A DNA stretch of 64,000 bases from assembly GCA_024362935.1 (NCBI GenBank), contig JANCRA010000014.1:7953258-8017257 (forward strand), written 5' to 3'. The position numbers and the translations under genes were made by a program. Positions 37,001-62,276 of this stretch are shown one piece after another (the first letter of the stretch is position 1; every line of letters begins with the position of its first letter). A model generated the notes under the pieces. It worked only from the letters and a program-made list of their open reading frames with translations, did not search any database and was not told the DNA's origin. The stretch is from Setophaga petechia (taxonomy: Eukaryota; Chordata; Aves; Passeriformes; Parulidae).

Positions 37001-40000
37001 AATCATACCACCTTCTTTTCCAAAATGTTGAAGAAAGGGTTTCTAACAAACTGGAATGCCTCTTTTCAGAAAACCACGTATTTTTTAATATGAACTCTGG
37101 AAATACTTTCCTTTTGACCCTTTTACTTCTCAAGGACATGAAGGCACTTTATGCTCAAAGATCCTCCCTTGTTGGCTAGAGTACATGAATCTCAGGACAT
37201 GAGCACAGGAATTCATGGCAGGTCTCACATGGCAAGGTAAATCCCACTGCAGGATTTGAAATTCTCACAGGGTTACTGGTTCCCTGGAAGACACACTACT
37301 CTGCTTAAATGCAAGGTGTCATGTCACCACAGCAGCCTAAGGCCTCTATTGCAACAATCTGGCCTTTCTAGATCACCTGTATAAACCTAGGGAAGCCTTT
37401 ATGAGAGTTATACAAAGCACTGCTTGGGAAATAATTCCTGACACTGCCAGCACCCAGAACAGATTCTCTACAAGCTTTTTAGGTGTTTCTGTGCAATTCT
37501 GCTCTCATCATACAGAGAAAGGCAGAAGATACTACATTTCCTCTGGTACATTAGTAATAGCAAGGCTATTATTTCAGATAATGAAATTTAAGAAACCCCA
37601 ACGACCAACCAAACCCCCAATCAAGTATATTCTGCCAACCTGAAATCTTAATCTTTCTGGAATCACAAACTTTCTACATGCTGCTGGCTTTTAAGAGAGT
37701 ATGTCCTAGTCCAGAGTGGCTTTTTAACAGATATGTACAGAAGGAAGTAATGAAATGCAAACACTGTTGCTGATTTATCATCTTTGTTCCATAATTTGTA
37801 TCCCACTCTCTCTCAAAGAGCTGATTACTGCAGTTGTCAACACACACATGAAGAATAGTGAGTACAGTCCAACAAGAATAGCTGTTGACTGCTGATATTT
37901 GAGCAAGAACTTATGGGCAAAAACTTATGGGGAGTGGGAGCACATGAGAAGTTCAGCAGCTTCAGGCTGCAAATGTACAGCTGACACAGCATAGTGGGTG
38001 ATGGATGCAGCTGCAGGCAGCTGCTTCTTTGTCAAAAGGAAGTGTGACAATACAAAGGAACCAGAGAGTGGGTGGCTTTTTAAGATAAGCAGGTGGCTGC
38101 TGACTCAAACCACAATTTCTGATGATGGCACACAAGCATCACGCAGCACCACTCCTCTCTCCTTGGACAGAAAACCAGAAAACAACAACAAACAAAACAC
38201 ACACAAAATCATTATGACCTCTCTGTGTTTCAGGAAAATACTGCATACCTTCAACATGTCTCCTCACAGTCCATACAGCATTGGGATTACCAGGCAGCTC
38301 TGACACAGCCATTTCAGATACCTAAGAGTAAACAGGAAGAAGGTTCTTTTGCAAACAGATGTTTAGAGTTTACTAGAGTAAGCAATCAAACCACGAGCAG
38401 TTTTTAAGCTTTCCCACAACTGGGCAGAAAAGCTAACAATTCCCAATTCTGATGCTCTCAGCCTGTGCCAGATGTGCTACAGGGCAAAATATGGTCAGCA
38501 ATGATATGGCAGCATTATTGCTGTGGATGATCAGCTTCAAAACAAGGTCATCCACCCCCAGCAGAGAGCAGCAGCAGCTGGCAGACACCAGGAATGTTCC
38601 AGCTCAATACACTCAAGTATTAGAAGAAACAAAATGCAGGTTTTGTTGAAGTCAAGTAAACAAAAAGCTTTTGAGACTGTAAGAATAAACAACACAACCA
38701 TTCTATTCCTCAAGAAGCAAGAGAAAGTAGCTCTCCAGACTAGAGCAAAAGGAGAATCCTCTCATTTCAGCAACTTTGTTTCAAGGATTTCCTCACATTG
38801 CCCTCATCTCTCAGATTTTTTGTGAGTGCTGGATGTCTTACCTCAAGTCCATGTCTTAAAACCCTCAGGGATGACCTGGGCCCCCGACCACAAGCCACAT
38901 ACAACTGGGGTGTGTCTTCATTGGCCAAATCTGCTATCTGTTTGGAGAATAAGTGTCAAAACAACATTAATGGAACGAGAAAATAAAACTATGCATAGAT
39001 ATATATCACACTACTGCTTTAAGAATGTTTTTTCAAACACCAAAAGCTGTGGAGATGCCATGAGGTGTTCCAGTTGCTGCCCTGAATGTTAATTTTTACC
39101 GAAGCTCTTTGCAAACAGCTGGTCTGATGGTCAACAGAGAAGCATCACAGAATCACTGGCTGACACCTGGTGTTCAGATACATATTTATTGTCACAGGAT
39201 TCAAATCTACCAGGCCAGGTACCAATCCCAGGCTGCTGTCTGAGAACCCTGCAGATTTGCCTCTCCATGAGTCTGTACCTGGAGCAGTATTTCTGGAAAC
39301 CTGGAATAGCTTAGCTGGTGACTCCACTTACACATGTGGCAGACAGGAAGTCACTGGTGACAACATACCTGACAACACAGAATAGGAGACAAACTGTCCA
39401 ACTCATCCACCAGAACCAGGTTCTTCAGAGGTCGAGGCTGGAAAAAGAATGTGTCTCCTTCCTCAAGAGGCATGGCAGAAGAAAACTCTGGCTCCTCATC
39501 ATCATCCCCCAGGTGAGCTATCTGGTACAGGTAACTTGAGACAGAAAAAAGTGTGCCAGTATATTCAGAGCAAGGCTCATATAGTCTTCTTTAAGTAAGG
39601 CTTAACCAGATATTCAGGTAGTGGGAAAGAAAGAAATCCAACCCTACATTATTCAGTTATTAATATTTGGCTTTAAGGATGTCTTCTGGATTACAAAATA
39701 TTTAAAAAAAAATCAGAGGCTTGCAAAGCAAAAAACCCCAAAACCCATGGACAAGAAACCCCCCCAACACAACCTCCCAGCTTCAGGCCTTCACACTTGC
39801 AGCTGTCACTGGCAAGGTATCCCAGAGTTTCAGTATTTTGTTTACCCTTGAGCCTTTTAGATATTCTTGTGTTTAAGCCAAAGGAGCAATTGACAGCTGA
39901 GGCTAAAAGCAAGGCCAAATGGCTAGGACTTCATCTCTACATTTGTCTATTTTATTGGAATACTCTCACCTTTTAAATCATACTATTTTAACCACATTCC

Positions 40001-43000
40001 CTATTCCAATTTATGAGCCCAAATAACACAACGACTAAAACTTCAGAGAAGGAAAAAAAAACCCAACAAAAAAGTCCCACAGAAAGATAGACTGAGTTAC
40101 TTCCTGGTTTCAATAAAGCTCGAATATGGCTTCCTCAATTCAGACTCAGTCCAGCAAACTGGCTGGGGCTCCCTCAGGTGGCTGACTGCAGATACAGTCA
40201 GGAAAATTTCCATTCCTGTGAATCCTTCCCTCAGACACAGTTAAGTTGATCTTCAAAGGTGTGCATGATCCTTTAGAGTATTTAGAAGTCCAAACATGAA
40301 TTAAGAGAAAGCCCTCAAGTATACATCTATTAAGAAAAGGAACACAACTACTAATAAGAAATCCTATTTACTTCTGAGTGGGCCATACACATAAAAATTC
40401 AAAACTATCAAACTAATTGAAAAGATAATTAATCTGATACGTGATGAACCCTACGTAAACAGCAAGTGCTCAATTTTTTCAAAATCTGCTGCAACAGCAA
40501 GTAACCTTTTGTTCTCTTTTGCTGCAACAGCAAGTAACCTTTTGTTCATCATCTAATCTGAGTTCAAACAAGAAGAAAATTCCCCCATTTATAGTCTAAT
40601 CCAGCTTCCCAAGCCCTCTGAACAAAGCACCAAGTTACCCATTAAATCAGAGGTGTTGTCTTTCTGTGCACAGTAAGTTCAAGGGTCAGTCTGCAGGCCT
40701 GAACAGAACCACTCTGCTTCAGGGGAAAAACACTGACGTAAAATTGTTTACTCACTGGTTTCCAAATTCAGACGCCACAAAGAGAAATCCTGTTTTCAGC
40801 ACACACATGGCAGCAGCAACAGGAACAGTGTCAAAGTACTTCAGTCGAATCTCTGTTACCTGAAAGCAGATGGAGATGTGAATATGATGCTAAAGTACTG
40901 GAGCTCCATGTGTGATTTAACAACAAACATCTGCCTAGCTATCTTCTCCAAAGAAATGAACAAGGGCAGGCCAGGCTTAACACACATGAGTAGTTTGGGG
41001 CACCCGGTTATAAATCACAAAATCCAATAGACTATTTGAACACACAAGCCAGGTGCCTGTTTTATTCCAAGACTTTCTGCCTTTTGTAAGTCAATTTGGA
41101 AAACAAAAGCTGTAAAAATAGCAAACTACCTAAGAGAAATTTGCTTCACTGAACACCACCAATTCTCCAGCATTAGAAAAACAAATGTCCTGAGCAAATT
41201 TCTAAATTTGATATGGTCACAAAAGCTGTTGGTGAAACATCCAAGAACAATCTTCAGGCACTTGAACATCACAGAATCACAGAGCATTCCAAGTTGGAAG
41301 GGACCAAAAAGGATTATCAAGTCCAACTCCTGGCTCTGCAAAGAGCAACCCTAAAACTCACACCATGTATCTGAGCTCATTGTCCAAACACTCCTTGAAC
41401 TCTGGCAGGTTTGGTGCCTGCTACAGAATCATCCCCTGTACCAAATACGACATGTTGAGATGGAGAAATTAACATTCAACATTTACTCAAAAAGCCCAAC
41501 TAATCACACTGCAGCAGAGAACTTTTCAGAGAATACTAAAACAAGCAGCAGCAAGCCACTGCAAGCCTGTTATTTCAACTCACAGACCAGCTGTGCCAAG
41601 CTAACTACCTCATCTTGCAAAAATATTGAATGCAGCATGTAAACACCCAATTAAGAGACTAGAGGGTACTTGCTGAAATCCAGGGAAGCTAAGTTCCATA
41701 GAATAAATTACTGAAATACTCTACAGGAGGTTCATGGACCACAGTTTACATCTTTAAAAAAAAGACCACCTCTAGAACATTTAAAGTATGGTCAACTGAC
41801 TGCAGTTTAATTCTCAGAGGATTTTGCAAACCTTGCACTGTGTGTCTTTATGAATAATACCCACAGTGGTGACCAGTGTTAACTCTTTTACAAATCACAT
41901 AAAGCACGTTCCCTGACACAGTTAAACTCACAACAGCAAAAATGTATCACCTTAGAGAATGTAACTGACTAAGAACTCCTCTCAATTAATGCTTCTGGAT
42001 TCATGTGATGCTTACCATGTCTTCATCAGTCTCCAGAGTAATTTTGAAGATGTCTCCCTGCTCTGTCTGGGCCAGGAAGAAGAACATGGACTTGGTCTTA
42101 TGTGTAGCAGAGCAGACAAAGATCATACCCCTCTCTGGATCATCCAAGTCATTCTGTCAGGAAAGACAGTGGAGGTCATTGGTGGAATTACCTGACAAGC
42201 ACAGAGGTGATTTCACTAACTGAAGTATTTCCATTTCACAGGTGCCTTAAGAGCTCACAGTATGTAAGAAGGTTTTTAACACAAAGCACATCCCTTTGTT
42301 ACACCTGTAGCCACCCTTGGTACATCTGTGCCCCAGAAGGAAATACAGCTGTGAGACATTGTGCCTAAGCATCATCCCTCATCTGTTTTACTTTCCTCTC
42401 CAGGCAACTCACACATATCAAAGCCAAAAACACAGGAAAGGGCTGTAACCCACACATAGCTGTGTTTGAGCACCTTGGCAGGTGTTCAAAGCACTGCATT
42501 CCTAATACCAAAGGGAGAGGAAGCAGCCTTAGATGCAACAGAGCAGCTGTTGAATTCACCTGCAGCTAAAACTGCCACTGTTCAGCATCTCAAGTAATTC
42601 TATCTTGCACTGACAGTGCTGCCTGATCAGAGTCTTTGGAGTATCTCCAGTATAAATCTCAGAGAAGAGACATGAAGCACACTCATCACTTCAGGCTATG
42701 CCCACCTCCATCCTCCCTCTCAGATAACAAACAGCCAGTAAGGCAGACAAGCCAACATGTTTTTAACTCCTTTTTTTCTTCCTGTAAAACCTTTCTGGTG
42801 CCCTTAACCTTGAAAGACAAATTCCAAGCATTCATAATCGTAAAAAATTCTCACCCGTCTCCTGGGAATTGGGCATCTGATATCAGGCTGGTCACCAAAG
42901 TTTTTGTAAGTAATATAGTTTTCAGAACAGATCAGCACCCCACTGGGGCCATCAGAACCACCAGGAACTGAAAGAAAATTATTAGGAGAAAAGCCTTTAC

Positions 43001-46000
43001 CATAGATCTGACTGGTTGCCTGCAGAACATTTGGTTTTCTTTAAAGCAACATCATTTCCAACATTCTCCATCACCCTGCATATATGAATCTGCTCTTATT
43101 GAAAAGACAAAAGACTGAGTACAGCTGCATGAGCCACCTTGAGAACAGGGCAGATGGAACCCAGAAAACTGGAAGGATGCAGTTTCTGACAAATTGCTTA
43201 GGTTTTACCCTTCCTGGCTTATTATTATCTAGAAAGCCATGACATGCCCAAAATACCACACTAGCAACTTGCCAGTTAAACACAACTCTTGTGTTTCTGG
43301 CATGTTTGCTTCTAGAAAAATCCGTGAGATGGATGGATGAACATCTTTAGTTAATAGAAGCATTTCTAAAACCACACTTTGTGATCTCAGTGTAACAAAT
43401 CACATCATCAAACAGATTCAGCACAATACTTGGTGTCTGTCTCACAGCTGCCCACAGCAGATGCAACAGGGCAAGCGTACAAAGATGCTCTCCCAGCTCA
43501 GCACCTTTTGTGCTTGGAGAGGAACCTGCAGCTGTTTCCCTGGTTGAAGGTGTTGTACTGGCTTTGCATCCAACCCCTCCAAGTGGGCTTTTAGTCCACG
43601 GATTGATCTACTACCTTCAGCAGAGGGAATCCCATTAAAGAGAGTAAAACAGCATCTACACATTAATTGTCCTTCTGCACTGCTACCAGCTAATTCCAGG
43701 AGCACTCTGAAACAGCAGCTGCTTCTATGAATACTTGTGAATTTCCATGTGAACCACCCCTCATTACCTGACTGCAAGGTTAATTAATTAATTTATACTA
43801 ATGGCTCAGACTACAATTGAAACAACTCCTAAGTTGTAAAGAGTATTGTAAAGAGTATTGAGTATTGACTAAGTTGTAAAGAGTATTGACTGTGTTTCCC
43901 TGGGGAATGGGAACCAAGCAGACCCATACAAAAAACAACTCTGTGGGTGGTACCTGTTATGAGGAAGTTGCCATGCTCTTCCAGGGGCTCACTGTATTTC
44001 CTGACAACATGGTTCAAACCCAAGTCCAACTCATAAAATGTCAATGTCTGCTGCGTGTTGGCTGCAGCTTCACCTGTTGGATCATTGTCTGCCTCCTAAA
44101 ACAGAACACATCAAGGTGTCTTTGAAAAAAAAGAATTAAAAGGAGGAGCAAAGCTGATGTGTTGGGAAACAGTTTTGATTAGCAACAGAATGGGGGCCAA
44201 AAGACTTGCTAGAAGCTGCACAAGAGAAGTTCAGACCAAGTAAACAGGCATATTTTCACTTGAAAAGCAAAAAGAATCAATCACCAAGACAGATGAGACT
44301 TGCCCATTCTGGCTGAAGGCAAGACAAAAAGCCAGTAAGCCTGTAAAAAATGACAACTGTCCCAGACAGCAGAAGCAGCCAATGCTCCCCAGTGACAGAT
44401 GAAGAACAGAATAGGAACAACAAAGGTCAAAATACAGCAAAGGGAGATGAAGTTTTTCTCACCTCATAATCCATTTCCAGACAAGCAAACATTGGGTTTT
44501 CAAACCCCACGTCGACTCCCACAACGTGGTAGACCAAGGTATTGGCCTTGTGGGCTTCCAGTGGGGAGGAGATGGTGAGTCGAGCAGCAGCATCTCTGTT
44601 CAGGATATACACCAGCTTCTGCTTTTCAATGGCACCTGCAGGAAAGGACAACAGCACATGAAGCCCATTAGTTGATAATCAAATCTCACCATACCTGCAG
44701 CCCAAAATTGAGTTGTAACTTGGAAAGAGAACATCAGCATTACTTCAGCTGAAGTTCACCACTGGTGTTTATCTCTGTGCCAACAATTAACCTCAAATGT
44801 CTCATTATAAATCTTTCAGATTGCAAGCACAAAATGACAACTTCAGCCCTTGAAAGACAAGGCCTGACCCTCTGAGCAACATTCACCTGGCCCTATATTC
44901 CATCTACAATGGTTTGAGGCAGATCTACTCACTTTTTATCACACAAGAGATGACAGACTGCAAGGAAACAAAGACAAACGGAAAGAAGCATCCAGATGTT
45001 CTGCTCTTTAAAGTCAGCTAGTATGACAACTTTTCCACAGAAATATTTTAACTAAGAAAATGTATCCTTGCCTGACACACAACATCCACAACTCAAAAAC
45101 ACCATCAAATATCAACATGAATGTCACACCTATAACTGTGCTACTTTCTCACCCAGGAAAACCAGATATGCCAGAAAATAAATTATATTATTGCTATTCC
45201 CAGTTTAAAGACATACTGATGGTAAACTACCATCAGCACTGCAGGGCTGCCTTCAGCAAAATGAGAAAGCTCCATACACCTCGCGCTAAATCTTAGCAAA
45301 AAAATTCTCTCAAGCGTCCTTCTACCTGTAAAGCCTGATCAGAAATGCATCTGGCTGTCTCCATGAGACATCTCAGAGAAGAGACATGAACTCAAAACAT
45401 CATTTCAGGCCATGGGAACAGACTGGCTACACTGTAGCACTTCACCTGCAATCCCATCCTCTCTCCCACACACCACACCTCAGGGCTCTGCGCACCGCTA
45501 AGCAAACTGGTCTCTTTCCAACTTGTTATGGCTCAGCATTACAATTTATTTGTGCAATTTCACCAGCATCAAGGAACAATTCTAAATGCCCGCATTCTCT
45601 CTGACACAGCTCGCAGCCTAAAACAATTATAATTCCAATTACACCTGGTAGAAACTTGCTCCAAAATAACCATCCACAAGACAGAAGATAAAAACATAAA
45701 GAACACAGCTGACAGACTTACTGATCATGACAGCGCGGCCCTTTGGGTCCACAGCCAGGTACTGGCCTGGAACGATCCTGCGACAGCCACTCTTGCCAAA
45801 GGTTTCCTGGTGGATCTTCTCGAAGACGTTCTTGGAGGGCTGGTACTCCAGGATGACGATGCGCCCCGAGTCGCTGCCCACCACGATGTAATCCTTGGTG
45901 CCCCCTGTCAGCCTGAAGGCCATGAGGGAGCGGATGACCCCAAACACCTCCACGGTCAGCAGCGTGTGAACCTTCCCTGTGTTGGGATCAGGGCGCAGTA

Positions 46001-46517
46001 ACTCCAGGATCTTGCCCCGGGAAACAACAATTTCTTGTTGTTTGGTTCCTGAAGAACCCAAAACACGAGGAAAAGTCAGCAACAGAACACACAACACACA
46101 ACTTCAACAAGTGCTACAAGGAAAGAAAGGTGAACTCCCAAATGCCAATTTTAGGATTACCATGGAGAAACTCAAAGAAACTTATTCACCACATTATGTA
46201 CCACTGTTGTCTGAAGATCTTTCAACACATCAGAAAATTGGTCAGGATATTAAACTAAATCTATAGATAATTTAGATTGATAAGTAATCAAGCCAAACTT
46301 CCCTCAATCTATCCACAAGCTACCACAGCTCAAGTATTACTCAAGAACAAATGATAATGTACCAGCAAAAAACCCACAGAGGTACCAAAGCAAACTGGTA
46401 CCCAAAAAAGCCTCAAGCCAAGTCATGCAGAGGAAGGAGAAAATTACCTGAGAAATTGCCATGGATAGCAAAGCTAATGCCTGTGGCACGCTGCAACGTT
46501 AGGTTGTACAGAAACAT
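19032..46517 (-). CDS. SF3B3: SF3B3 (SAP130), splicing factor 3b subunit 3
   Basis: Coding exons in order: 46448-46517, 45722-46048, 44463-44635, 43954-44095, 42855-42967, 42016-42153, 40756-40859, 39369-39534, 38842-38937, 38249-38321, 32682-32833, 32135-32290, 31837-31992, 31010-31153, 30019-30141, 28534-28688, 27261-27435, 26415-26620, 25368-25524, 23909-24034, 22609-22821, 21583-21681, 21029-21172, 20178-20282, 19032-19172. The sum is 3654 nt, that is 1217 aa plus stop, the human length. The protein is a DDB1-like triple beta-propeller (starts [15 protein letters not shown], ends [12 protein letters not shown]) in the SF3b complex of U2 snRNP, where it clamps SF3B1; it is also found in STAGA-type acetylase complexes. 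Only scattered substitutions differ from human as I remember it. The ATG exon begins at 46560, after a noncoding first exon whose donor is at 47192/47191. The promoter is shared head-to-head with COG4. Two snoRNAs lie in introns. Confidence 0.98.
20400..20470 (+). mobile_element. CR1 LINE 3'-end fragment
   Basis: The segment reads like the CR1 3' end: CCCCTTCCAGTCCAAACCATTCTGTGGTTCTGTG is the family's terminal pattern, given here by position and key words only. It is truncated and non-coding, in SF3B3 intron sequence. The end is the usual degenerate ATTCTATG-type octamer. Confidence 0.8.
32834..38248 (-). other. Large SF3B3 intron (5.4 kb)
   Basis: This is the longest intron in the window, AT-rich, between the exons ending at 38249 and beginning at 32833. 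I see no exon-like or RNA-like element except the perfect hairpin at 36634-36673. No CR1 fragment is obvious. Confidence 0.7.
36634..36673. repeat. Perfect 16-bp inverted repeat, 8-nt loop
   Basis: AAAGAGTGCAGAACAT (36634-36649) is the exact reverse complement of 36658-36673, with loop GTTTGAAA. Pairing weakens beyond the 16 bp, so it is short for a miRNA precursor. It lies deep in the large SF3B3 intron. Confidence 0.9.
40488..40547. repeat. 27-nt tandem duplication, period 33
   Basis: The 27 bases at 40488-40514 recur exactly at 40521-40547, separated by CTCTTT. It lies in an SF3B3 intron and no function is apparent. Confidence 0.9.
41269..41440 (-). mobile_element. CR1 LINE 3'-end fragment
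   Basis: ACAGAATCACAG followed by GTTGGAAGGGACC and GTCCAACTCCTG is the reverse complement of an avian CR1 3' end. The match continues through CACCATGTATCTGAGC and CACTCCTTGAACTCTG. The piece is truncated and non-coding, in an SF3B3 intron. Confidence 0.88.
42621..42696 (-). ncRNA. SNORD111: SNORD111-like box C/D snoRNA, copy nearer the SF3B3 3' side
   Basis: On the minus strand the 76-nt element has a 6-bp terminal stem GCCTGA/TCAGGC. Its C box GTGATGA is at 42683-42689, D' box CTGA at 42659-42662 and D box CTGA at 42627-42630. The segment before D' (TTCATGTCTCTTCT) can pair with the conserved 28S rRNA sequence GAAGAGACATGA. The nucleotide five positions upstream of D' then faces a G, which fits the 28S G3923 site assigned to human SNORD111 (from memory). 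It lies in the SF3B3 intron between the exons ending at 42855 and starting at 42153; SF3B3 also hosts SNORD111 in human. It should be processed from the spliced intron by the NOP56/NOP58/fibrillarin pathway. Confidence 0.88.
43829..43890. repeat. Imperfect GTAAAGAGTATTG tandem repeat
   Basis: The word AAGTTGTAAAGAGTATTG occurs at about 43831 and 43871, with shorter partial copies between. It is local slippage in an SF3B3 intron. Confidence 0.75.
45333..45410 (-). ncRNA. SNORD111B: SNORD111-like box C/D snoRNA, second copy
   Basis: This 78-nt paralogue of the element at 42621-42696 has the same GCCTGA/TCAGGC terminal stem. Its C box is ATGATGT (45397-45403; last base differs from RUGAUGA) and its D box CTGA is at 45339-45342. 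The same guide segment TTCATGTCTCTTCT precedes a D' CTGA. The sequence between D' and D is unrelated to the other copy. It lies in the SF3B3 intron between the exons starting at 46048 and 44635. Human SF3B3 also carries a second copy named SNORD111B; which bird copy corresponds to which human one is not settled here. The weaker C box lowers certainty that it is functional. Confidence 0.8.
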
Positions 46518-47192
46518 GTTGGCAATGGATTTGCTTCAGCTTATCGTAGCTTTGGTAATTCTGCAACAAGTAACACAAAATAATAAACTTCTCAAAAGCA
46601 AGGCCTTACATCCCGCAGAGAGAACCGCTGCCCTCCCGTGTGTGGAGCAGAGCCCGACTGCCATCGCGCTATTCGCTATTTATTAGCGCAAAAGGCACTC
46701 CCAAGGTGTCCCGGGCGCCGAGCGCCAGCTGAACTCCTTACTGCCGGGCGGCTGAGCAGGACTTCCAGTAATTACTGCTAATTAGTCACGACTTTCGCTT
46801 TTCAGGAACCAAACAGAATTTTTAAGCCCTCCGGGAGCCCCGCGCCGTTACACATCTCTGACGCCGCCGTTTCATTGAGCACGAGTGCAGCCACCCGCAG
46901 CTGCCCGGGCCGACTCCCCTCCCCGAGGCTAAGGCAGAAGGGAACCTCAGCACCAACCGGCCTCCCCGGCCCGGGGAAACCGGCCCACAGGCCTGCCGAG
47001 GCCCCGGCAGGGCACGGAGCCGGCACCTCCCCGCGCTCTGCGGAACGCTCGCCCCGGGAACCGGCCACAGCTCACTGCCCGGTCGCCCTCACCCGGTCCA
47101 GGTCCCGAAGGGTCCGCGACGCTCCCCCTCCACAAACCAGGGGCCCGTTCCTGACGCGGAGCCGCTGCCGGGCGGGCAGAGCTACGCTCACC

Positions 47193-47568
47193 GTGCGGAT
47201 GGCGGCGGATGCTGCTCCGGCCTAGGCGGGGGCGCCGCCGGCCTCCTCCGCCATCAGCGCCGCGCCTGCGCGCTGCCCTCCCGCGCCTTCTCCATGGGGC
47301 TTTCCATGTGCCCGGCGCGCGCGCGCGCCGTGTGACGAGATAGGCTGCCCAAAGCAGTGCCTGAATGATCGCTGCACTGTAGCAGCTGCCGCCTGCACCA
47401 AGAATCCCCCCCAAGAAAACCCTCAGCGGCCTCCTAGCATGGAGATCTGCAGGAGGGTCAGCCTCCCTCACCGCCGGGCGGAGCCGAGCGGCGCTAAGGC
47501 TCAGGCACTGCCTATGACGGTCCCGCCGGGCCTCACCGCGGTATCGACCGCGTCAGCTGTGTGCCAAG
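47193..47568. promoter_or_regulatory. Head-to-head SF3B3/COG4 promoter, CpG island
   Basis: The SF3B3 noncoding exon 1 ends at 47192 on the minus strand (donor GTGAGC) and starts perhaps near 47260. The COG4 start codon is at 47569 on the plus strand, so both genes must fire from these few hundred bases. The region is CpG-rich and TATA-less, with a (GC)7 run at 47315-47328. AAGATGGCGGC, the classical YY1 element found just downstream of start sites, overlaps the COG4 ATG (47566-47576). Exact start sites are inferred. Confidence 0.8.
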
Positions 47569-60862
<13,294 letters not shown>

Positions 60863-61455
60863 CTGGTCAGAGCTCGGATCAGCACCACGCTGGAGCTAAG
60901 GGCAGGAAGGCTGCAGTCCTGGAGCCTGCCCACATCCTGTCCTGGGGCTGGCTGTTTGATGCTGTGGGGATGGGATGATGTCTGCCGTTCTGCTCGCATT
61001 CCTTGGAGCAAAGGGTTTTCCTGGGCTCGGTGAGAAGACCTGCCATCCTTGTGTGGGAGCAGAAACAAGGCACCAGAGGAATCTCTCATGCTGAGAGCAA
61101 GATGATGCTATTTCTGAGAACACAGGCCAGTGCCTGCTCCTGACTCCCTCTGCTCTGCTGCCCTGCAGGAGGCCACAGGCCGGGACAGGTGGGGTCTGGT
61201 GGAGCTCAAATATGGGTCTGCTGCTGCAACTGCATTCCCTCTGTGCCCCCAGTTTAAGGGTCAGCTACTGGAGTCACAAATGCTGAGCCCTGGCTCTCTC
61301 CTGCTGGTGATGGGAACTGTTCTGTGGAAGAGAAAAGGAGTTATTTCCTTGGGAAGGTGCTTGGAAAAGCACTAGAAGGCCTCTGAAGGAAGTGGGGCTG
61401 TGTCCCTGCTGGCTCTGTACAGCTACTCTGTAAATAAACCTCAGTTGGTTGAGTT
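60863..61455 (+). other. COG4: COG4 3'UTR
   Basis: Non-coding tail from the stop codon (60860-60862) to shortly after the AATAAA at 61433. I see no other feature in it. Confidence 0.8.
61433..61438 (+). terminator. COG4 poly(A) signal AATAAA
   Basis: A canonical signal 571 nt after the stop, followed by GT-rich sequence (GTTGGTTGAG, then GTGGTGTG). Confidence 0.88.
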
Positions 61456-61779
61456 GCAGTCTCCAGTGGTGTGTTCAGCTGTGGGCCTGGAGGGAGCTGG
61501 AGAGATGTGGGACAAGAGCTCTGCTCTGCTCCAGTTCTTCTCTTCTACCCTGTGGAGGATCTTCCTTGTCTTGCCTGGCTGCCTTCTGTGGCTGCTGTCC
61601 TGCGCTGTCTCTCTCAACCAGGGCCAGGGAAGGGGAAGAGCAGCCCTTGCATGCAGGTTCTGCCATTCCCACCCCTGGAAAAGCTTCTCCCATGCAATGC
61701 TGGGCCTTTGCTATCCTATGAAGAGAGAGCAGCCCTGCTAGGGACAGAGGGGCACAAACACATGCTGAGATCAAGCTTT
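61456..61779. other. Gap between the convergent COG4 and FCSK tails
   Basis: About 320 nt separate the two facing poly(A) regions. No gene-like feature is seen. Longer transcripts of either gene would overlap the other in antisense. Confidence 0.6.
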
Positions 61780-61785
61780 TTTATT
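61780..61785 (-). terminator. FCSK poly(A) signal AATAAA
   Basis: TTTATT on the plus strand, AATAAA on the FCSK strand, lies about 490 nt after the FCSK stop. The segment 61770-62276 is taken as the FCSK 3'UTR. Confidence 0.8.
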
Positions 61786-62276
61786 CAGACTGCATGGACT
61801 AATAACTTGCTTTCAGTAGTCACTATTTCATTGCTGAAACAGTGCCTCAGGACAGGAGAGGGTCTTGATTCCACATCCAGCTGCATCCCTGGTCCAGGAG
61901 CATTGCATGCTGAACTGTCAGCTTGGGGCCCTGCTGCTGAAGAGCAGGAAGGTTCCTGCTAGATGCAGCATCACAAATGCTAGATTGTTCTCTTTGGAGA
62001 ACTGTAAAAACTGGAGTGAAACACCAAAATCAGGCTGGAGACCCTAGCAAACTGTCCCTCCAGCAAGGCCACCCAGCAAGGGTAGCTTTGCCTGCCTGCA
62101 CAACTTGTCACAACTTCTCCAGGCTCTGGCTTTTGGGGCAAGTAGCAGCACAAAAAGGACATATGGAGACCTAAGGCACCTGCTGGAGCTGGCTGAAGAA
62201 GCTTCTCCTAAAGCAGTGGGAATTTCCCTGCACTTATTCTGGGTATCTGCCAGGAATGGGCCAGGGCTGAAGGCCT

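Noticed and set aside
38249..38321. A 31-nt micro-exon ending at 38291 in SF3B3
   Set aside because: An internal GTAATC looked like a donor, but the frame continues to the better donor at 38248 and restores the conserved protein and phase.
40440..40552. ATGATGA C-box-like word on the minus strand near 40550 in an SF3B3 intron
   Set aside because: No D box and no terminal stem within a snoRNA-sized distance.
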